A stretch of DNA of 64,000 nucleotides from Bog-473 sp963730395 (GCA_963730395.1 CAVSSK010000030.1:124001-188000), one strand, 5' to 3'. Positions 30,243 through 40,303 are shown, counted from the stretch's first letter. A program made the numbers and translations. Notes: a model not told the origin generated them from the letters alone.

Positions 30243-31633
30243 GGCGACAGCGGCAGGTCGACGGTGACGACGGTGGGGCCACCGGGGGGGCTCACGAGGT
30301 TCAGCCGTCCGTCGACCGCGCGCACACGCTCGGTGAGCCCGCTCAGGCCACTCGACGTGGAGCCCAGCGTGGTCAGCTGGGCGCCGCCGCGGCCGTCGTC
30401 GCGCACGACGAGTCGGAGCCACGTGCCCTGCTGGGCGCAGGAGATCGATGCCCGCGAGGCGTGGGCGTGTTGGGCGACGTTGGCCAGCAGCTCCGCCACG
30501 CAGAAGTAGGCGATGGCCTCGATCGCCGGCGTCGGTCGGGTCCGCAGGTCCACGGACACCTCGGTGGGGACGGCGCTGCGCGCCGCCAGCGTGGCCAGCG
30601 CCCCTTCCAGCCCGATGTCGAGCGCCGGCGGGTGGATCCCCCGGGCGATGTCGCGCAGTTCGGCAATGGCCTCCTTGGCGCCGCGGTGGGCCTCGTCCAC
30701 GAGCTCACGCACGCGCTCGAGGTCCAGGTGGTCGGCGTCCTCGAGCTTCTCCTTGGCCATGCCCAGTCGCATGGCCAGCGCCACCAGCTGGGCCTGGGTC
30801 CCGTCGTGCAGGTCACGCTCGATCCGCCGCAGGGTCGCCGCCGAGGCGTCGACGGTCTGCGTCCTGGCCTGTTCGAGGGTGCGGACGCGGGCCGCCATGG
30901 GGTCGGGGCCGAGCAGCGTGCGGATGAGCAGGCGGTCGACGGTGACGAAGCCGCGCATGACCCAGGGGGCCGCGAAGAAGAAGATGGCGCCCAGGATGAA
31001 GACCCCGACCCCGTGGATGAAGTTCTCCTGCTGGAACCAGAACGAGCTGTAGGGAAAGAAGCCGCGGACCAGCCCCCAGACCGGCAGGCCGCCGCCGCCC
31101 CGGCCGAAGATCGGCCCGGTGAGGCAGGCGAAGGCGTCCCACCACAAGCTGACGGCCACGAAGACGCCGAGGATGGTCCAGGGCACCTTGACGGCGAGAT
31201 AGGCGACGGCACGCCACCCCACCCGGTCGCGGAGGGACGACTGCAGCCACCCGAGGAAGCCATGCCGGCCGACGAAGGGCTCGGGGTCCTCGACCGTCTC
31301 GCTCAGCAGGGCCCGGGCCAGCCCGCGCTGCCACCCGCCGATGCCACGGGCGCTGCGGATGGAGAGGGCCAGCACCGCCAGCCCGAAGAAGGTGATGGCC
31401 AGCACCACGCCGGTCACCATGGTGAAGCCGACGAAGGCGAGGCCCAGCCCCGCCAGGCCGCCCGACACCAGGAAGAAGGCCAGCTCGGCCCAGGGCCGCT
31501 TGGTGAAGGGCTCGCGCCCGATGCGCTGCGCCAACGACCTCAGGGCCACCGCGTGCTCCTCGCTGATGGCCAACGAGAGCTCCTTGCCCCGGATGCGCAC
31601 GTGCACGCCCGTGTCCTCGGTCTGCTCCACCAT
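30239..31633 (-). CDS. sensor histidine kinase, HisKA_3 (NarL-partner) type
   Basis: The 464-residue protein has four or more TM segments between about residues 50 and 225 in an actinobacterial membrane sensor domain. The dimerisation/phosphoacceptor helix follows (LRRIERDLHDGTQAQLVALAM, His276). The HATPase domain contains FCVAELLANVAQHAHA, VRDDGRGGA and GLSGLTERVRAVDGRL. The ATG overlaps the stop of the upstream ABC permease and its own stop overlaps the regulator start. The operon layout suggests it senses the transporter's substrate or envelope state. Confidence 0.93.
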   Translation of the reverse strand: MVEQTEDTGVHVRIRGKELSLAISEEHAVALRSLAQRIGREPFTKRPWAELAFFLVSGGLAGLGLAFVGFTMVTGVVLAITFFGLAVLALSIRSARGIGGWQRGLARALLSETVEDPEPFVGRHGFLGWLQSSLRDRVGWRAVAYLAVKVPWTILGVFVAVSLWWDAFACLTGPIFGRGGGGLPVWGLVRGFFPYSSFWFQQENFIHGVGVFILGAIFFFAAPWVMRGFVTVDRLLIRTLLGPDPMAARVRTLEQARTQTVDASAATLRRIERDLHDGTQAQLVALAMRLGMAKEKLEDADHLDLERVRELVDEAHRGAKEAIAELRDIARGIHPPALDIGLEGALATLAARSAVPTEVSVDLRTRPTPAIEAIAYFCVAELLANVAQHAHASRASISCAQQGTWLRLVVRDDGRGGAQLTTLGSTSSGLSGLTERVRAVDGRLNLVSPPGGPTVVTVDLPLSP

Positions 31634-32433
31634 CAGGCGTCCCGCCGGCCGAGCAGCGCAGCACCGACCGTCAGCGCCAGGGCCGCATAGAGGGCCATGA
31701 GCAGGAGTGCGGTCGTGCTGGTCAGGGCGCCCACGACGGGCGTGACCGCGGCGACCGAGTTGCCCAACAGCATCACCGGCATGAACCGATCGGGGTTCCC
31801 GGCCACATCGTGGAGGACCAGCGGGAGGAGCAATGTGCATCCCACGAAGGTTGCGATGGCGCCCGCACTGTGCCGGATGATCGCGCCGATCCCGACCCCG
31901 AACAAGGCGAGGAGCACCAGGAAGGCACTCGATTCGAGGAGGGCACGCAGGACGCCAGGGTCGCCGAGGGTCGCGGTGGGCGCGCCACCCGAGAGGACGG
32001 CCTGGCCGACGAAGAACGAAAGGAAGCTCAGCGCGACGCCGAGGCCGAGGGCCACCGTCCCCAAGACGATCGCCTTGGCTCCGAAGAACATCGTGCGACG
32101 CGGGGTCGCCGCCAGGGACGAGCGGATGGTGCCGCTGCCGTACTCGCCTGTCATGGAGAGCACGCTCAGGACGCCGATGACGAGCGACGCCAGCGCGAAC
32201 CCGGCCAACGAGGCGTTGGTCGGATCGAAGGCCTCTCGCGCGTAGAACCCGGGCGGCTGGTGGCGCTCGACACCGTGCGTGGAGAGGAAGCTGACGAGGA
32301 CGGTCCCGATCAGTGCGACGAACAGGGCCCACCTCGTCGAGCGCAGCGTGCCGAGCTTCGTCCATTCGGCTCGCACGGCGTGGCTGAGCCCGGACCGCCA
32401 GTGTCGGGTGTCGGTGGGCACGGCAATGGTCAT
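31633..32433 (-). CDS. ABC transporter permease (ABC-2 type)
   Basis: The 266-residue protein has a short N-terminal cytoplasmic segment (VRAEWTKLGTLRSTRWAL, typical of ABC-2 permeases) and six predicted TM helices. TGEYGSGTIRSSLAATPRR in the first cytoplasmic loop is the family coupling motif. Its stop overlaps the kinase start and the ATPase gene lies 13 nt upstream. GAAAGGA precedes ATG 32433. It works with the 32447 ATPase, probably exporting a peptide, lipid or drug. Confidence 0.9.
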   Translation of the reverse strand: MTIAVPTDTRHWRSGLSHAVRAEWTKLGTLRSTRWALFVALIGTVLVSFLSTHGVERHQPPGFYAREAFDPTNASLAGFALASLVIGVLSVLSMTGEYGSGTIRSSLAATPRRTMFFGAKAIVLGTVALGLGVALSFLSFFVGQAVLSGGAPTATLGDPGVLRALLESSAFLVLLALFGVGIGAIIRHSAGAIATFVGCTLLLPLVLHDVAGNPDRFMPVMLLGNSVAAVTPVVGALTSTTALLLMALYAALALTVGAALLGRRDA

Positions 32434-32446
32434 GACCGCAGTCCTT

Positions 32447-33391
32447 TCATCGGGTCGAGGACGCACTCGGCGTCAACACGGGGTCAAAGACGTGTGAGCG
32501 GTACTCGACGGACTCACTCGTGAGCTCCATGAAGACGTCCTCGAGCGAGGCGCGCACCGGGATCAGTTCGTGCAGTGTGAGCTCGTGGTTGGCCGCCAGC
32601 TCGCCGACGGCGGACGAGGACAGACCCGTCACGACGATGGCACCGTCAGGGTCGACGGCGGGCCGGGCTCCGGCTCGCGCCAGGGCAGAGACGAAGCGTT
32701 GTGGCGTCGGCGTCACGATCCGCACGGAGTCGCTGCGGTGCAAGGCGACGAAGTCGTCCACGCTCGTCTCTGCGATCAGCGTGCCGCGGCCGATCACGAC
32801 CAGACGCTCCGCAGTCAGTGCCATCTCGTTGATCAGGTGGCTCGAGACGAGGACGGTCCGCCCCTCCTCGGCCAGGTCGCGCAGCAGGTGACGGGCCCAC
32901 CGGATCCCTTCGGGGTCGAGGCCGTTGACGGGCTCGTCGAAGAGGAGCACACCCGGGTCCCCCAGCAGCGCGCTGGCGATGCCGAGCCGCTGTCCCATGC
33001 CGAGCGAGAACCTCCCGGCCCGCTGGTCGGCCACCGAGGTGAGGCCGACGATGTCGAGCACCTCGTCGACGCGCCGGTCGGGGATCTCGTTGGTCCGGGC
33101 CAGGCAGCGCAGGTGGTTGCGTGCGCTCCGGCCCGGGTGGAACGCCTTGGCGTCGAGCAGCGCGCCCACCTCGCGCAACGGCCAGCGCAGCTCGTCGTAA
33201 CGGACGCCGTTCACGAGGGCGCGGCCGGCGTCGGGAGCGTCGAGGCCCATGACCATCCGCATCGTGGTGGACTTGCCCGAACCGTTCGGGCCGAGGAAGC
33301 CGGTGACGACGCCCGGCGTGACCGTGAAGCTGAGGTCGTCGACGGCGCACGTCTTTCCGTAACGCTTCGTCAAGCCTTCGGTGACGATCAT
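32447..33391 (-). CDS. ABC transporter ATP-binding protein (ABC-2/BcrA type)
   Basis: The 314-residue ATPase has Walker A GPNGSGKSTTMR, signature FSLGMGQRLGIA, Walker B VLLFDEPVNGLDPEG and the switch VSSHLINEM. The C-terminal extension (EDVFMELTSESVEYRSH) is typical of BcrA-type exporters. It is the first gene of the ABC-permease-kinase-regulator operon. GGAGAGGAGG precedes ATG 33391. Confidence 0.94.
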   Translation of the reverse strand: MIVTEGLTKRYGKTCAVDDLSFTVTPGVVTGFLGPNGSGKSTTMRMVMGLDAPDAGRALVNGVRYDELRWPLREVGALLDAKAFHPGRSARNHLRCLARTNEIPDRRVDEVLDIVGLTSVADQRAGRFSLGMGQRLGIASALLGDPGVLLFDEPVNGLDPEGIRWARHLLRDLAEEGRTVLVSSHLINEMALTAERLVVIGRGTLIAETSVDDFVALHRSDSVRIVTPTPQRFVSALARAGARPAVDPDGAIVVTGLSSSAVGELAANHELTLHELIPVRASLEDVFMELTSESVEYRSHVFDPVLTPSASSTR

Positions 33392-33568
33392 GGAGCCTCC
33401 TCTCCCGCTCCGGGCTGACCCCGGCCACGGTGCTCCAGCATGCGGCCCGGGAGGCGGATTTGGAATGCCGCTACCGGGCGTCCGGGCCTGGTGCTAGCAC
33501 CCCTCTCGGTGTGCGGCGTCCTTTACGGGCGCGCCGTGTCGGAAGGGGCACAGCTCGGGATGCCGGTG
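33392..33568. other. intergenic region upstream of the ABC/two-component operon
   Basis: This 177-nt stretch must hold the leftward promoter of the operon. I see no clear -10/-35 pair and no strong hairpin. Confidence 0.3.
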
Positions 33569-35325
33569 TCAGCCCCCCGACGACGCGGCGGGTGACCCGG
33601 GCCACGGCGGGTAGGACGGCGCGCGGTCGGGCGGCGACGGGTAGCTCGTGACGGCGCCCTGCGTGGAGAACATCGGCACGGGGCCGACGGGGACGACACC
33701 GGCCTTGTAGCGCGCCCCGCCGTTGACGTATTGCATCAAGCCGGACCCGTTCTGCCCCTCCTCGTCCGGACCCTTCGCCGTGGCGTCGTACCAGAGGAAC
33801 GTGTAGTCGGCGGGCGACGAGTAGCTCGGCAGCGGCGCCGCGCCCTGGTGGCCGTACGCTTGGAGCGGCGTGGTCGGACCGCCCCCGGTCGGGGGGCGCG
33901 GAAGAGCCCCGCGGTGAACGTGGTGGGCGTGAGGTCGGGACCGGCCAGCTGGACGCCCGTGAAGAACTGCTCGATGGGTGGGATGATCGCCGGCGCAGCG
34001 AGGGAGGCCGGGGAGGTGTTGGCGCCGTACCACCAGCGGTAGAGGTGGTCGGCGTCGCCGGTGGCGACCGGCGTGGGCACGCCGAGGCTGGTCACCCCGA
34101 ACGCGTGGGCCCACTCCTGCTGGTCGTAGTAGCGCCCCAGTGCGGACGTGTCCGTCAGCACGATCCCGGTGATGATCCACTCGGGGTTGTAGCCGATGCT
34201 TGCCGCGGCCCGGGTCAGGTAGATCGGCATGATCGGGTCGCCGGCGAAGATGACGCTCGTCGCACCTGAGGTCTTGAGCTTCTCGGCGATGGTGGCGGCC
34301 TGGGTCGGCAGGGTGGTCAGGTCGAGCGTGTACTGGAGGTCAGTCGGGCTGGCCATGCGCACGTGTCCGGCTCGCAGCTTCTGGGTGAGCGCGGCCGTCA
34401 GCTCGGCATAGCCCGGCGCGGGGGGCTCGGAGGTCTCGCTGACCACGATGAAGGTACGGGGCTCGGTATGGAAGGAGGGGTCGCCGGCCCAGATGGCGTC
34501 CTGGTGGTTGAGCTTGGCGATCACGTAGCCGATGGTCTCGTAGAGCGACGTGTCGGCCGTGGGCAGGTTGGCCCACTGGTAGGGGGCGTTGAGGGTGATC
34601 TCGCCGTAGGTGCTGGAGTCGCCGCACCCCATGCAGAACACGTGCTGGCGGGCGAGCTCCTCCTCGTAGGCCGACGTCTGGGCCGGGCCGCCGATGGATG
34701 CGAACGCGTGGTCCTGCTGGGCCACCGAGACCGCGTCGGCATGGGCCGCGACGGGATCGCTGGCGGCCCCGGTGGCATTGAACACGATGAGGTTGATGTG
34801 GCGGCCGTACATCTCGTAGACGTGGTTGAACATCGCCACGTAGGCCTGCACCGTGGCCAATGCCTGCGCCGGGGTGCCCGCCGCGGCCGAGATGGCCGAG
34901 GCGAGTCCGCCGGGTTGGGCCTGGTAGTAGACGAGATTGACCGACGTGGCGGTCACGCCGGGCGAGGTGGTGCCGCCGTTGCTCCCGCTGCTGGTGGGCA
35001 CGCAGGGCGGGGCGTAGACGCTCGGCATCTTCAGGCGACCCGTCTTGTGGTCGCACTGGGGGCCCCAGTCGTAGGCAGCCGTCTTGCCCAGCTTGGCGGC
35101 GGCTGCATAGGTCAGCGGGACCGTCGAGTGCGTCGTCTGGCCGCCGCTCCCGTTGCCGCCGGTCGTCGGCGTCGACGAGGTGCTGTTTGTCTCGTGCACG
35201 GTGGCCGACACGCCGGCGGCGACGAGCGCCGCAACGATGAGGACGACCGGGCCGGCGACGCGCAGCCGGCCCACCCGCGGCCAGGGCCGCTCACTCGGCC
35301 GCGGCTCGGCGTCGCTCTTGCTCAT
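33569..35325 (-). CDS. ABC transporter substrate-binding protein (branched-chain amino acid type), one frame break
   Basis: The corrected product is about 585 residues. An N-terminal membrane anchor (residues 22-42) is followed by a Ser/Thr/Gly-rich linker. A periplasmic-binding fold of the LivK/Peripla_BP_6 class comes next: VNLVYYQAQPGGLASAI, HAFASIGGPAQTSAYEEELA, VFCMGCGDSS, VIFAGDPIMPIYLTRAA. The frame breaks at the G6 run 33891-33896. Reading one more base there joins TFTAGLFRAP to PTGGGPTTPLQAYG and continues to a stop at 33569. The ATG overlaps the stop of the MFS-ABC fusion gene (TGA/ATG at 35322-35325). It supplies the ligand receptor for that transporter. Confidence 0.82.
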
Positions 35326-38300
35326 CGCGTGTCCACCTCCGTGGTCGTGCCGGTCGGCGCGTCCGTCGTGGTCGGGCCCGAGCGGGCGTGGGCGAGCGGG
35401 TCGGATCCGAGGAAGGCCTCGCCGACCTCGGGAGACTCGAGGACCTCGCGGGGGGTGCCGCTGGCGATCACGGTGCCGCGGTCCATCGCCACCAGCCGGT
35501 CGGCCAGCTCGGCGATGAAGGCGATGTCGTGCTCGACGATCAGCATGGTCGCATCGAGTCGGTCGCGCACCGTGCGGAGCAGCTCGACCATGGCCTCGAC
35601 CTCGCGCTGGGCCACGCCGGAGGAGGGCTCGTCGAGGAGGACGACCCGCGGCTGGTGGGCGACGACGGCCGCCAGGTCGACCAGGCGGCGCGAGCCGGTC
35701 GAGAGCTCGCTCACCAGGTTGTCGGCGTAGCGCTCGAGGCCGAAGAGATCCATGAGCTCGTCCACCCGGTGCATGACGGCGGCCTCCGTCCGCACCTGGG
35801 CCGGCAGGCGCAGGATGGCGTTGAAGGGGTCGCGCACGTCCGTGAAGCGCTCGAGCGAGACAGCGAGCGCATCGCGCACGGTGAGGGCGGAGAAGAGGCG
35901 CGAGTCCTGGAAGGAGCGGCCCAGGCCGAGGCGGGCACGGGCCGCCGCCGTGCGGTCGGTCACGTCGGCACCGCCCAGCTCGACCCGCCCGCCATCGGGC
36001 CGGAGGAAGCCCGAGATCACGTCGAAGAGCGTGGTCTTGCCGGCGCCGTTGGGCCCGATGATGCCGACGATCTCGCCGTGGGCGGCCCCGAGGGACACGT
36101 CGTCGAGCGCGGCGTTGCCGCCGAAGTTGAGAGACAGGCCTCGCACCGCCAGCTCGTCGTGGCCCCCGCCGGCCTCGGGTGCGACGGGTGCGGGCGCCGC
36201 GCCGAACGACTCGCTGGCCTGCTTGAGATAGATCGACCACAGGAGCTCGGGGTGCGCGGCGAGCTCGTCCGCGGTGCCCGAGAACCGCACCGCCCCGGTC
36301 TCCATGACGTAGACGCGGTCGGCCACGGCGACGGCCACGTTCATGGACTGCTCGACGAGGAGGATGGCGGTGCCCGCCTGGCGCATCGACTCGATGGCGC
36401 CGAGCAATTGCTCCACGACGAGCGGCGAGAGGCCGAGCGAGAGCTCGTCGATGAGGAACAGCGTGGGGCGGGTGATGGTCGCCATGGCGAGGGCGAGCAT
36501 CTGCTGCTGGCCGCCCGAGAGGTTGCCGGCCCGCTCGCCGCGCCGGGAGGCGAGCGTGGGGAAGGCCGTGAGGGCCTCCTCGATCATGTCGGCGTCGCGC
36601 TCGCCCCGGCGCCGTCCCTGCCAGGCCGCGGCGCGCAGGTTGTCCTCGACGCGCAGGTTGGGGAAGATCCCCTCGCCGCCGGGCACCTGGGCGATGCCGA
36701 GACGGGCGATCTCGTCCGGCGGCAGGTGGGTGATGTCGCGGCCGTCGAAGACGATGGCACCGTGATCGGCCTCGACCACGCCGCCGATCGCCCGGAGCAG
36801 GGTCGACTTGCCGGCTCCGTTGGTGCCGAGGAGGGCGACGATCTCGCCCTCGCCGACCTCGATCTCGACGGCTTCGAGGACGGTGACGCCGTCGTAGCCG
36901 ACGCTCAGCTCGCGCACCGCGAGCAGCGGGAGCTTGCCGGCGTGGCGGTCGAGCAGCATCTGGGTGCGGGTGCGCATGGATGTCCACACGTTGCGCACGT
37001 CGCGCTCGATGAGGCTCCCGGCACTGGCGACGATGAGGCCGCCGATGGTGAAGATGGGGACGAGGATGAGCAGGCCGTAGCGGAAGCCGACGGCGTCACC
37101 CAGGGCGCCGACGCTCGGGAGCACGAGGAAGCCGGGCAGGATGAAGAGCGCCCCGATGGAGAACCCGACCGAGCGCACCCGGGACGGGATGGCGAGGGAG
37201 AGTGAGGCCAGGACGCCCGGGCCCACGATGGCCAGCGACATGTCGATGCCGGCGTTGCCGATGAAGGCGACCGGGACGTTGGGGGCGAGGGCGAAGAGGA
37301 CCGCGAAGCCGGCGGCGATCACCGACGCCACGGCGAGCATGCGGAAGACGAGGCCGATGTCGCGCTTGGCCAGGCGGGTGGCGATGGTGGCGCCCACGGC
37401 GAGGCCGATGAGGTCGAAGACCTGGATGGGCGCAATGAGGTAGGCGCGCTGCACCGCATCGAGGTGGAAGGTCTGTTGGTACTGCAGCGAGGCCAGCGAC
37501 GTGAAGCCGGCGATGGCGGCGGCCAGGAAGGGCAGCGCGATGAAGATGCGCCGCAGCACGCCGATCTTCCAGACGGTGCGCCAGGCCTCACCGAGCGACG
37601 GCGGCGCCTCGACCGGGACGTCGAGGGAGGGCGCCGTGCTCGCCGCCGCGTCCGGTTCGGCCCTTGGCGCGGCGTCGCCCAGCGGGACCGGTTCGCCGCG
37701 CTCGGAGGCCAGCATCTGCTCGGCCAGCTCGAGCTGCTCGTGGCGCCCCCGGGCCGGCTCGCGGAGGCGCAGTCCGATGACGACGACAACCGCGATGGGC
37801 ACGGCGAAGAAGAAGAACGGGGCGCGCCACGACCAGATGGAGGCGAGCCCGGCGCCGAGCAGCACGCCGACGATGGCGCCGATGCTGATGCCCGAGCGGT
37901 GGGCCGAGTAGATGCGGGGCCGCGCCGGGACGGGGTAGTAGTCGGCCAGCAGCGAGTTGTGGGTGGGGAAGATGACGGCCTGCCCCATGGAGACGCCGAC
38001 CAGCATGATGGTCGCCCACACCACGGTCTGGGCCACGCCGAGCCCGATGGAGAAGACGGCGCCGGCGGCGGCGCCGATGAGGGCGATGCGCACCCGGTTG
38101 GTGCGGTCGGCCAGGACGGCGACGGGGAGCGTGCAGGCGAGCGCGGCGGCGCCCGCGATGGCGACGATGAGGAGGATGCCGGCGTTGGTGAGGTGGAACG
38201 CGTCGCGGATGTTCGGCGTGAGCACGTTGAAGGCGCTCTGGGTGGCCTGGTCCAGCAGCTCGATGGCGAAGAGCACCCCGAGGGGGAAGAGGGAGACGCC

Positions 38301-38330
38301 GGCGCCGAGCTCCGAGAGGCGGTGCTTCAC
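35322..38330 (-). CDS. MFS transporter-LivF-LivG triple fusion
   Basis: One uninterrupted 1002-residue frame. Residues 1-440 are a full 12-TM MFS transporter (LADRTNRVRIALIGA after TM2; second half from about 250). Residues 467-705 are a LivF-like ATPase: Walker A LGTNGAGKST (501-510), LSGGQQQMLALAMA, LFLIDELSLGLSP, H-loop region replaced by LLVEQSMN as in LivF. Residues 725-975 are a LivG-like ATPase: GPNGAGKTT (759-767), a divergent signature LSTGSRRLVDLA, VVLLDEPSSGV and IVEHDIAFIAELADR. It overlaps the LivH-LivM fusion gene upstream and the binding-protein gene downstream by 4 nt each. The ATPases should power the LivHM fusion. What the MFS half does is unknown. Confidence 0.9.
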   Translation of the reverse strand: MKHRLSELGAGVSLFPLGVLFAIELLDQATQSAFNVLTPNIRDAFHLTNAGILLIVAIAGAAALACTLPVAVLADRTNRVRIALIGAAAGAVFSIGLGVAQTVVWATIMLVGVSMGQAVIFPTHNSLLADYYPVPARPRIYSAHRSGISIGAIVGVLLGAGLASIWSWRAPFFFFAVPIAVVVVIGLRLREPARGRHEQLELAEQMLASERGEPVPLGDAAPRAEPDAAASTAPSLDVPVEAPPSLGEAWRTVWKIGVLRRIFIALPFLAAAIAGFTSLASLQYQQTFHLDAVQRAYLIAPIQVFDLIGLAVGATIATRLAKRDIGLVFRMLAVASVIAAGFAVLFALAPNVPVAFIGNAGIDMSLAIVGPGVLASLSLAIPSRVRSVGFSIGALFILPGFLVLPSVGALGDAVGFRYGLLILVPIFTIGGLIVASAGSLIERDVRNVWTSMRTRTQMLLDRHAGKLPLLAVRELSVGYDGVTVLEAVEIEVGEGEIVALLGTNGAGKSTLLRAIGGVVEADHGAIVFDGRDITHLPPDEIARLGIAQVPGGEGIFPNLRVEDNLRAAAWQGRRRGERDADMIEEALTAFPTLASRRGERAGNLSGGQQQMLALAMATITRPTLFLIDELSLGLSPLVVEQLLGAIESMRQAGTAILLVEQSMNVAVAVADRVYVMETGAVRFSGTADELAAHPELLWSIYLKQASESFGAAPAPVAPEAGGGHDELAVRGLSLNFGGNAALDDVSLGAAHGEIVGIIGPNGAGKTTLFDVISGFLRPDGGRVELGGADVTDRTAAARARLGLGRSFQDSRLFSALTVRDALAVSLERFTDVRDPFNAILRLPAQVRTEAAVMHRVDELMDLFGLERYADNLVSELSTGSRRLVDLAAVVAHQPRVVLLDEPSSGVAQREVEAMVELLRTVRDRLDATMLIVEHDIAFIAELADRLVAMDRGTVIASGTPREVLESPEVGEAFLGSDPLAHARSGPTTTDAPTGTTTEVDTR

Positions 38331-40303
38331 GGCACCAGCACGGGGTCGATCGGGCCGCCGACTCCCGGCGCCGCCTGGTGCTTGCGGCGCACGAGCGCGT
38401 CGACCGCCCAGTCACGCAGGTCGTAGCAGAGGCCGGCCAGGCCGCTCGGGAAGAGGATGAGCACGATGAGCACGCCGAGGGCCGAAGGGAACAGCTGCCA
38501 GCTCGGGGGCAGGTAGATGGTGCTGCCCTCGACCAGCGCGGCGCCGAGGATCGCCCCCAGTGCCGAGCCGAGCCCGCCGACGGCGGTGGAGGTGAAGACG
38601 AGGAGGCTGACGGGCACGAGGAATGCCGTCTCCTGGTACTGCTGGTTCACCACCAGGAAGAGGCAGCCGGCGAGTCCGGCGATGAAGCCGGAGAGGGCGA
38701 AGGCGGTCAGCTTGGCCCACACGACGCGCACGCCGTAGCCCGCGGCCGCCCGCTGGTTGGCCGGGAGCGCGCGGAGGACACGCCCGGTCCGGCTGTGGCG
38801 CAGGCCGTACATGGCGACGAGCACGAGCACGAGCACGCCGAGGCAGAGCTCGAACACCGACGACTGCGAGGTGAGGGAGAGGCCGAAGAGGTAGGGGATG
38901 CCGATCTGGCCCTGGGGGATCCAGGAGAACTCGGCGCGGACGAGGAGGTAGCCCGAGGCAGCCAGGGCGAAGGCGAGCGTCGTGACGGCGGCGAACATGC
39001 CGTCGAGACGCAGCGTCGGGAGGCCGACCACCACGGCGACGGCGGCCGCGGCGGCGCCGGCCAGCAGGAGGGCGAGGCTGAGGTCCCAGTGCCAGTCGAC
39101 CAGCGCGACGGCGCCCACCGTCGCCCCCACGGCGGCAAAGGACATCTGGCCGAGGCTGACCTGGCCCGACCACCCGGTCAGCACGACGACCGAGCAGCCG
39201 ACGATGGCGAGCACGACGAGGGCCGAGGCGCGGATGAGCTCGCCCGGGCCCATCCAGAGCGGGAGGGTGCACGCGGCGGCGAAGGCGACCAGGGCGGCGA
39301 TCGGGGTCCCGACGCGGACCTCGGTGAGGTTACGGGTGGCCGCCGGCAGGTCCCGCACGCTGCCGGCCAGGGCGAGCGACGACGCCGACTCGCGGTCGGT
39401 GTGGCGGGCCAGCAGCTGGCGCACGACGATGGCGGCGAAGACGACGCCGGCCAGGACGGCCAGCCCGAGGGCGGGGTTGGTCGGGTCGTCCCACGCCACG
39501 CCCTGCTGCAGGATCCCCAGCGCCACCGCGGAGGCGGCGATGGTGGGGAGCTCGGTGAAGTTGCCCAGGGCGAGCGCGGCCAGGGCGGTGACGAGCGCGG
39601 TGAGCCCATAGGTGGGGTCGAGGGGGAGGCCGAGGATGGTGGCCTGGAAGAAGATGCTGACGAAGGAGAGCACGCCCGCCACCACCCAGGTGACCGTCTG
39701 CAGGCGCCCGACGGGGATGCCGAGCATGGAGGCGCGGTCGCGCCGGTCACCCGCCGCCTGCACGGCGATCCCGATGTCGCTGCGGGTGAACCAGAGCGAC
39801 ACGGCGGCCAGGCAGCCGAGGGAGACGATGACCGCCACCAGGTCGTCGGCGTCGAAGACGATGGGCGCGACGTGCCAGCTGAAGTGCCAGGGGAACTTGA
39901 CCACCGCGCTGGCGATCGGCGTCTGGCCCCAGATGCGGGGGATGAGGAGGCTCACGACGACGAGGAGCTGGGACAGCCCGATGGTGGCCACGGTCAGGAT
40001 GAGGCGGGGCGAGCGCCGGAAGCGGCGCACCACGACGAACTCGGCGCCGGCGGTCAGGATGACGACAGCCACCAGGCCGGTGGCGAGCCCGACGAAGTAG
40101 TTGACGCCGGAGAAGGCGACCAGGCCGACGGCCAGGACGGCGGGCGCGGTGCCGAGGTCGCCCTGAGCGAAGTTGATCACCTTGTTGAGGCGGTAGGTCA
40201 GGCCGAGGCCGACAGCCATCAGGGACCCGAGCAGGCCGAGCACGAGGCCCTGGACCCACACGCCGAAGGGGACGGGGAAGAGGATGAGCTGCACGGCGAG
40301 CAC
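38327..40303 (-). CDS. LivH-LivM fused branched-chain amino acid-type ABC permease
   Basis: The 658-residue protein joins two permeases of the HAAT family. The N-terminal LivH half (about 1-300) has LGLTYRLNKVINFAQGDLG and the EAA-like GDRRDRASMLGIPVGRLQTV. The C-terminal LivM half (about 330-640) has GWSGQVSLGQMSFAAVGA, RTGRVLRALPANQRAAAGYG and TAVGGLGSALGAILGAALV. It begins the operon. GTG 40303 has no Shine-Dalgarno, and GTG 40294 is an alternative. Its stop overlaps the MFS-LivF-LivG start (ATGA). The substrate may be a branched-chain amino acid, a small acid or another polar metabolite. Confidence 0.9.
   Translation of the reverse strand: MLAVQLILFPVPFGVWVQGLVLGLLGSLMAVGLGLTYRLNKVINFAQGDLGTAPAVLAVGLVAFSGVNYFVGLATGLVAVVILTAGAEFVVVRRFRRSPRLILTVATIGLSQLLVVVSLLIPRIWGQTPIASAVVKFPWHFSWHVAPIVFDADDLVAVIVSLGCLAAVSLWFTRSDIGIAVQAAGDRRDRASMLGIPVGRLQTVTWVVAGVLSFVSIFFQATILGLPLDPTYGLTALVTALAALALGNFTELPTIAASAVALGILQQGVAWDDPTNPALGLAVLAGVVFAAIVVRQLLARHTDRESASSLALAGSVRDLPAATRNLTEVRVGTPIAALVAFAAACTLPLWMGPGELIRASALVVLAIVGCSVVVLTGWSGQVSLGQMSFAAVGATVGAVALVDWHWDLSLALLLAGAAAAAVAVVVGLPTLRLDGMFAAVTTLAFALAASGYLLVRAEFSWIPQGQIGIPYLFGLSLTSQSSVFELCLGVLVLVLVAMYGLRHSRTGRVLRALPANQRAAAGYGVRVVWAKLTAFALSGFIAGLAGCLFLVVNQQYQETAFLVPVSLLVFTSTAVGGLGSALGAILGAALVEGSTIYLPPSWQLFPSALGVLIVLILFPSGLAGLCYDLRDWAVDALVRRKHQAAPGVGGPIDPVLVP

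Noticed and set aside
30461..31690. Plus-strand 409-codon frame over the histidine kinase
   Set aside because: Shadow of the kinase gene, which has complete HisKA_3 and HATPase motifs.
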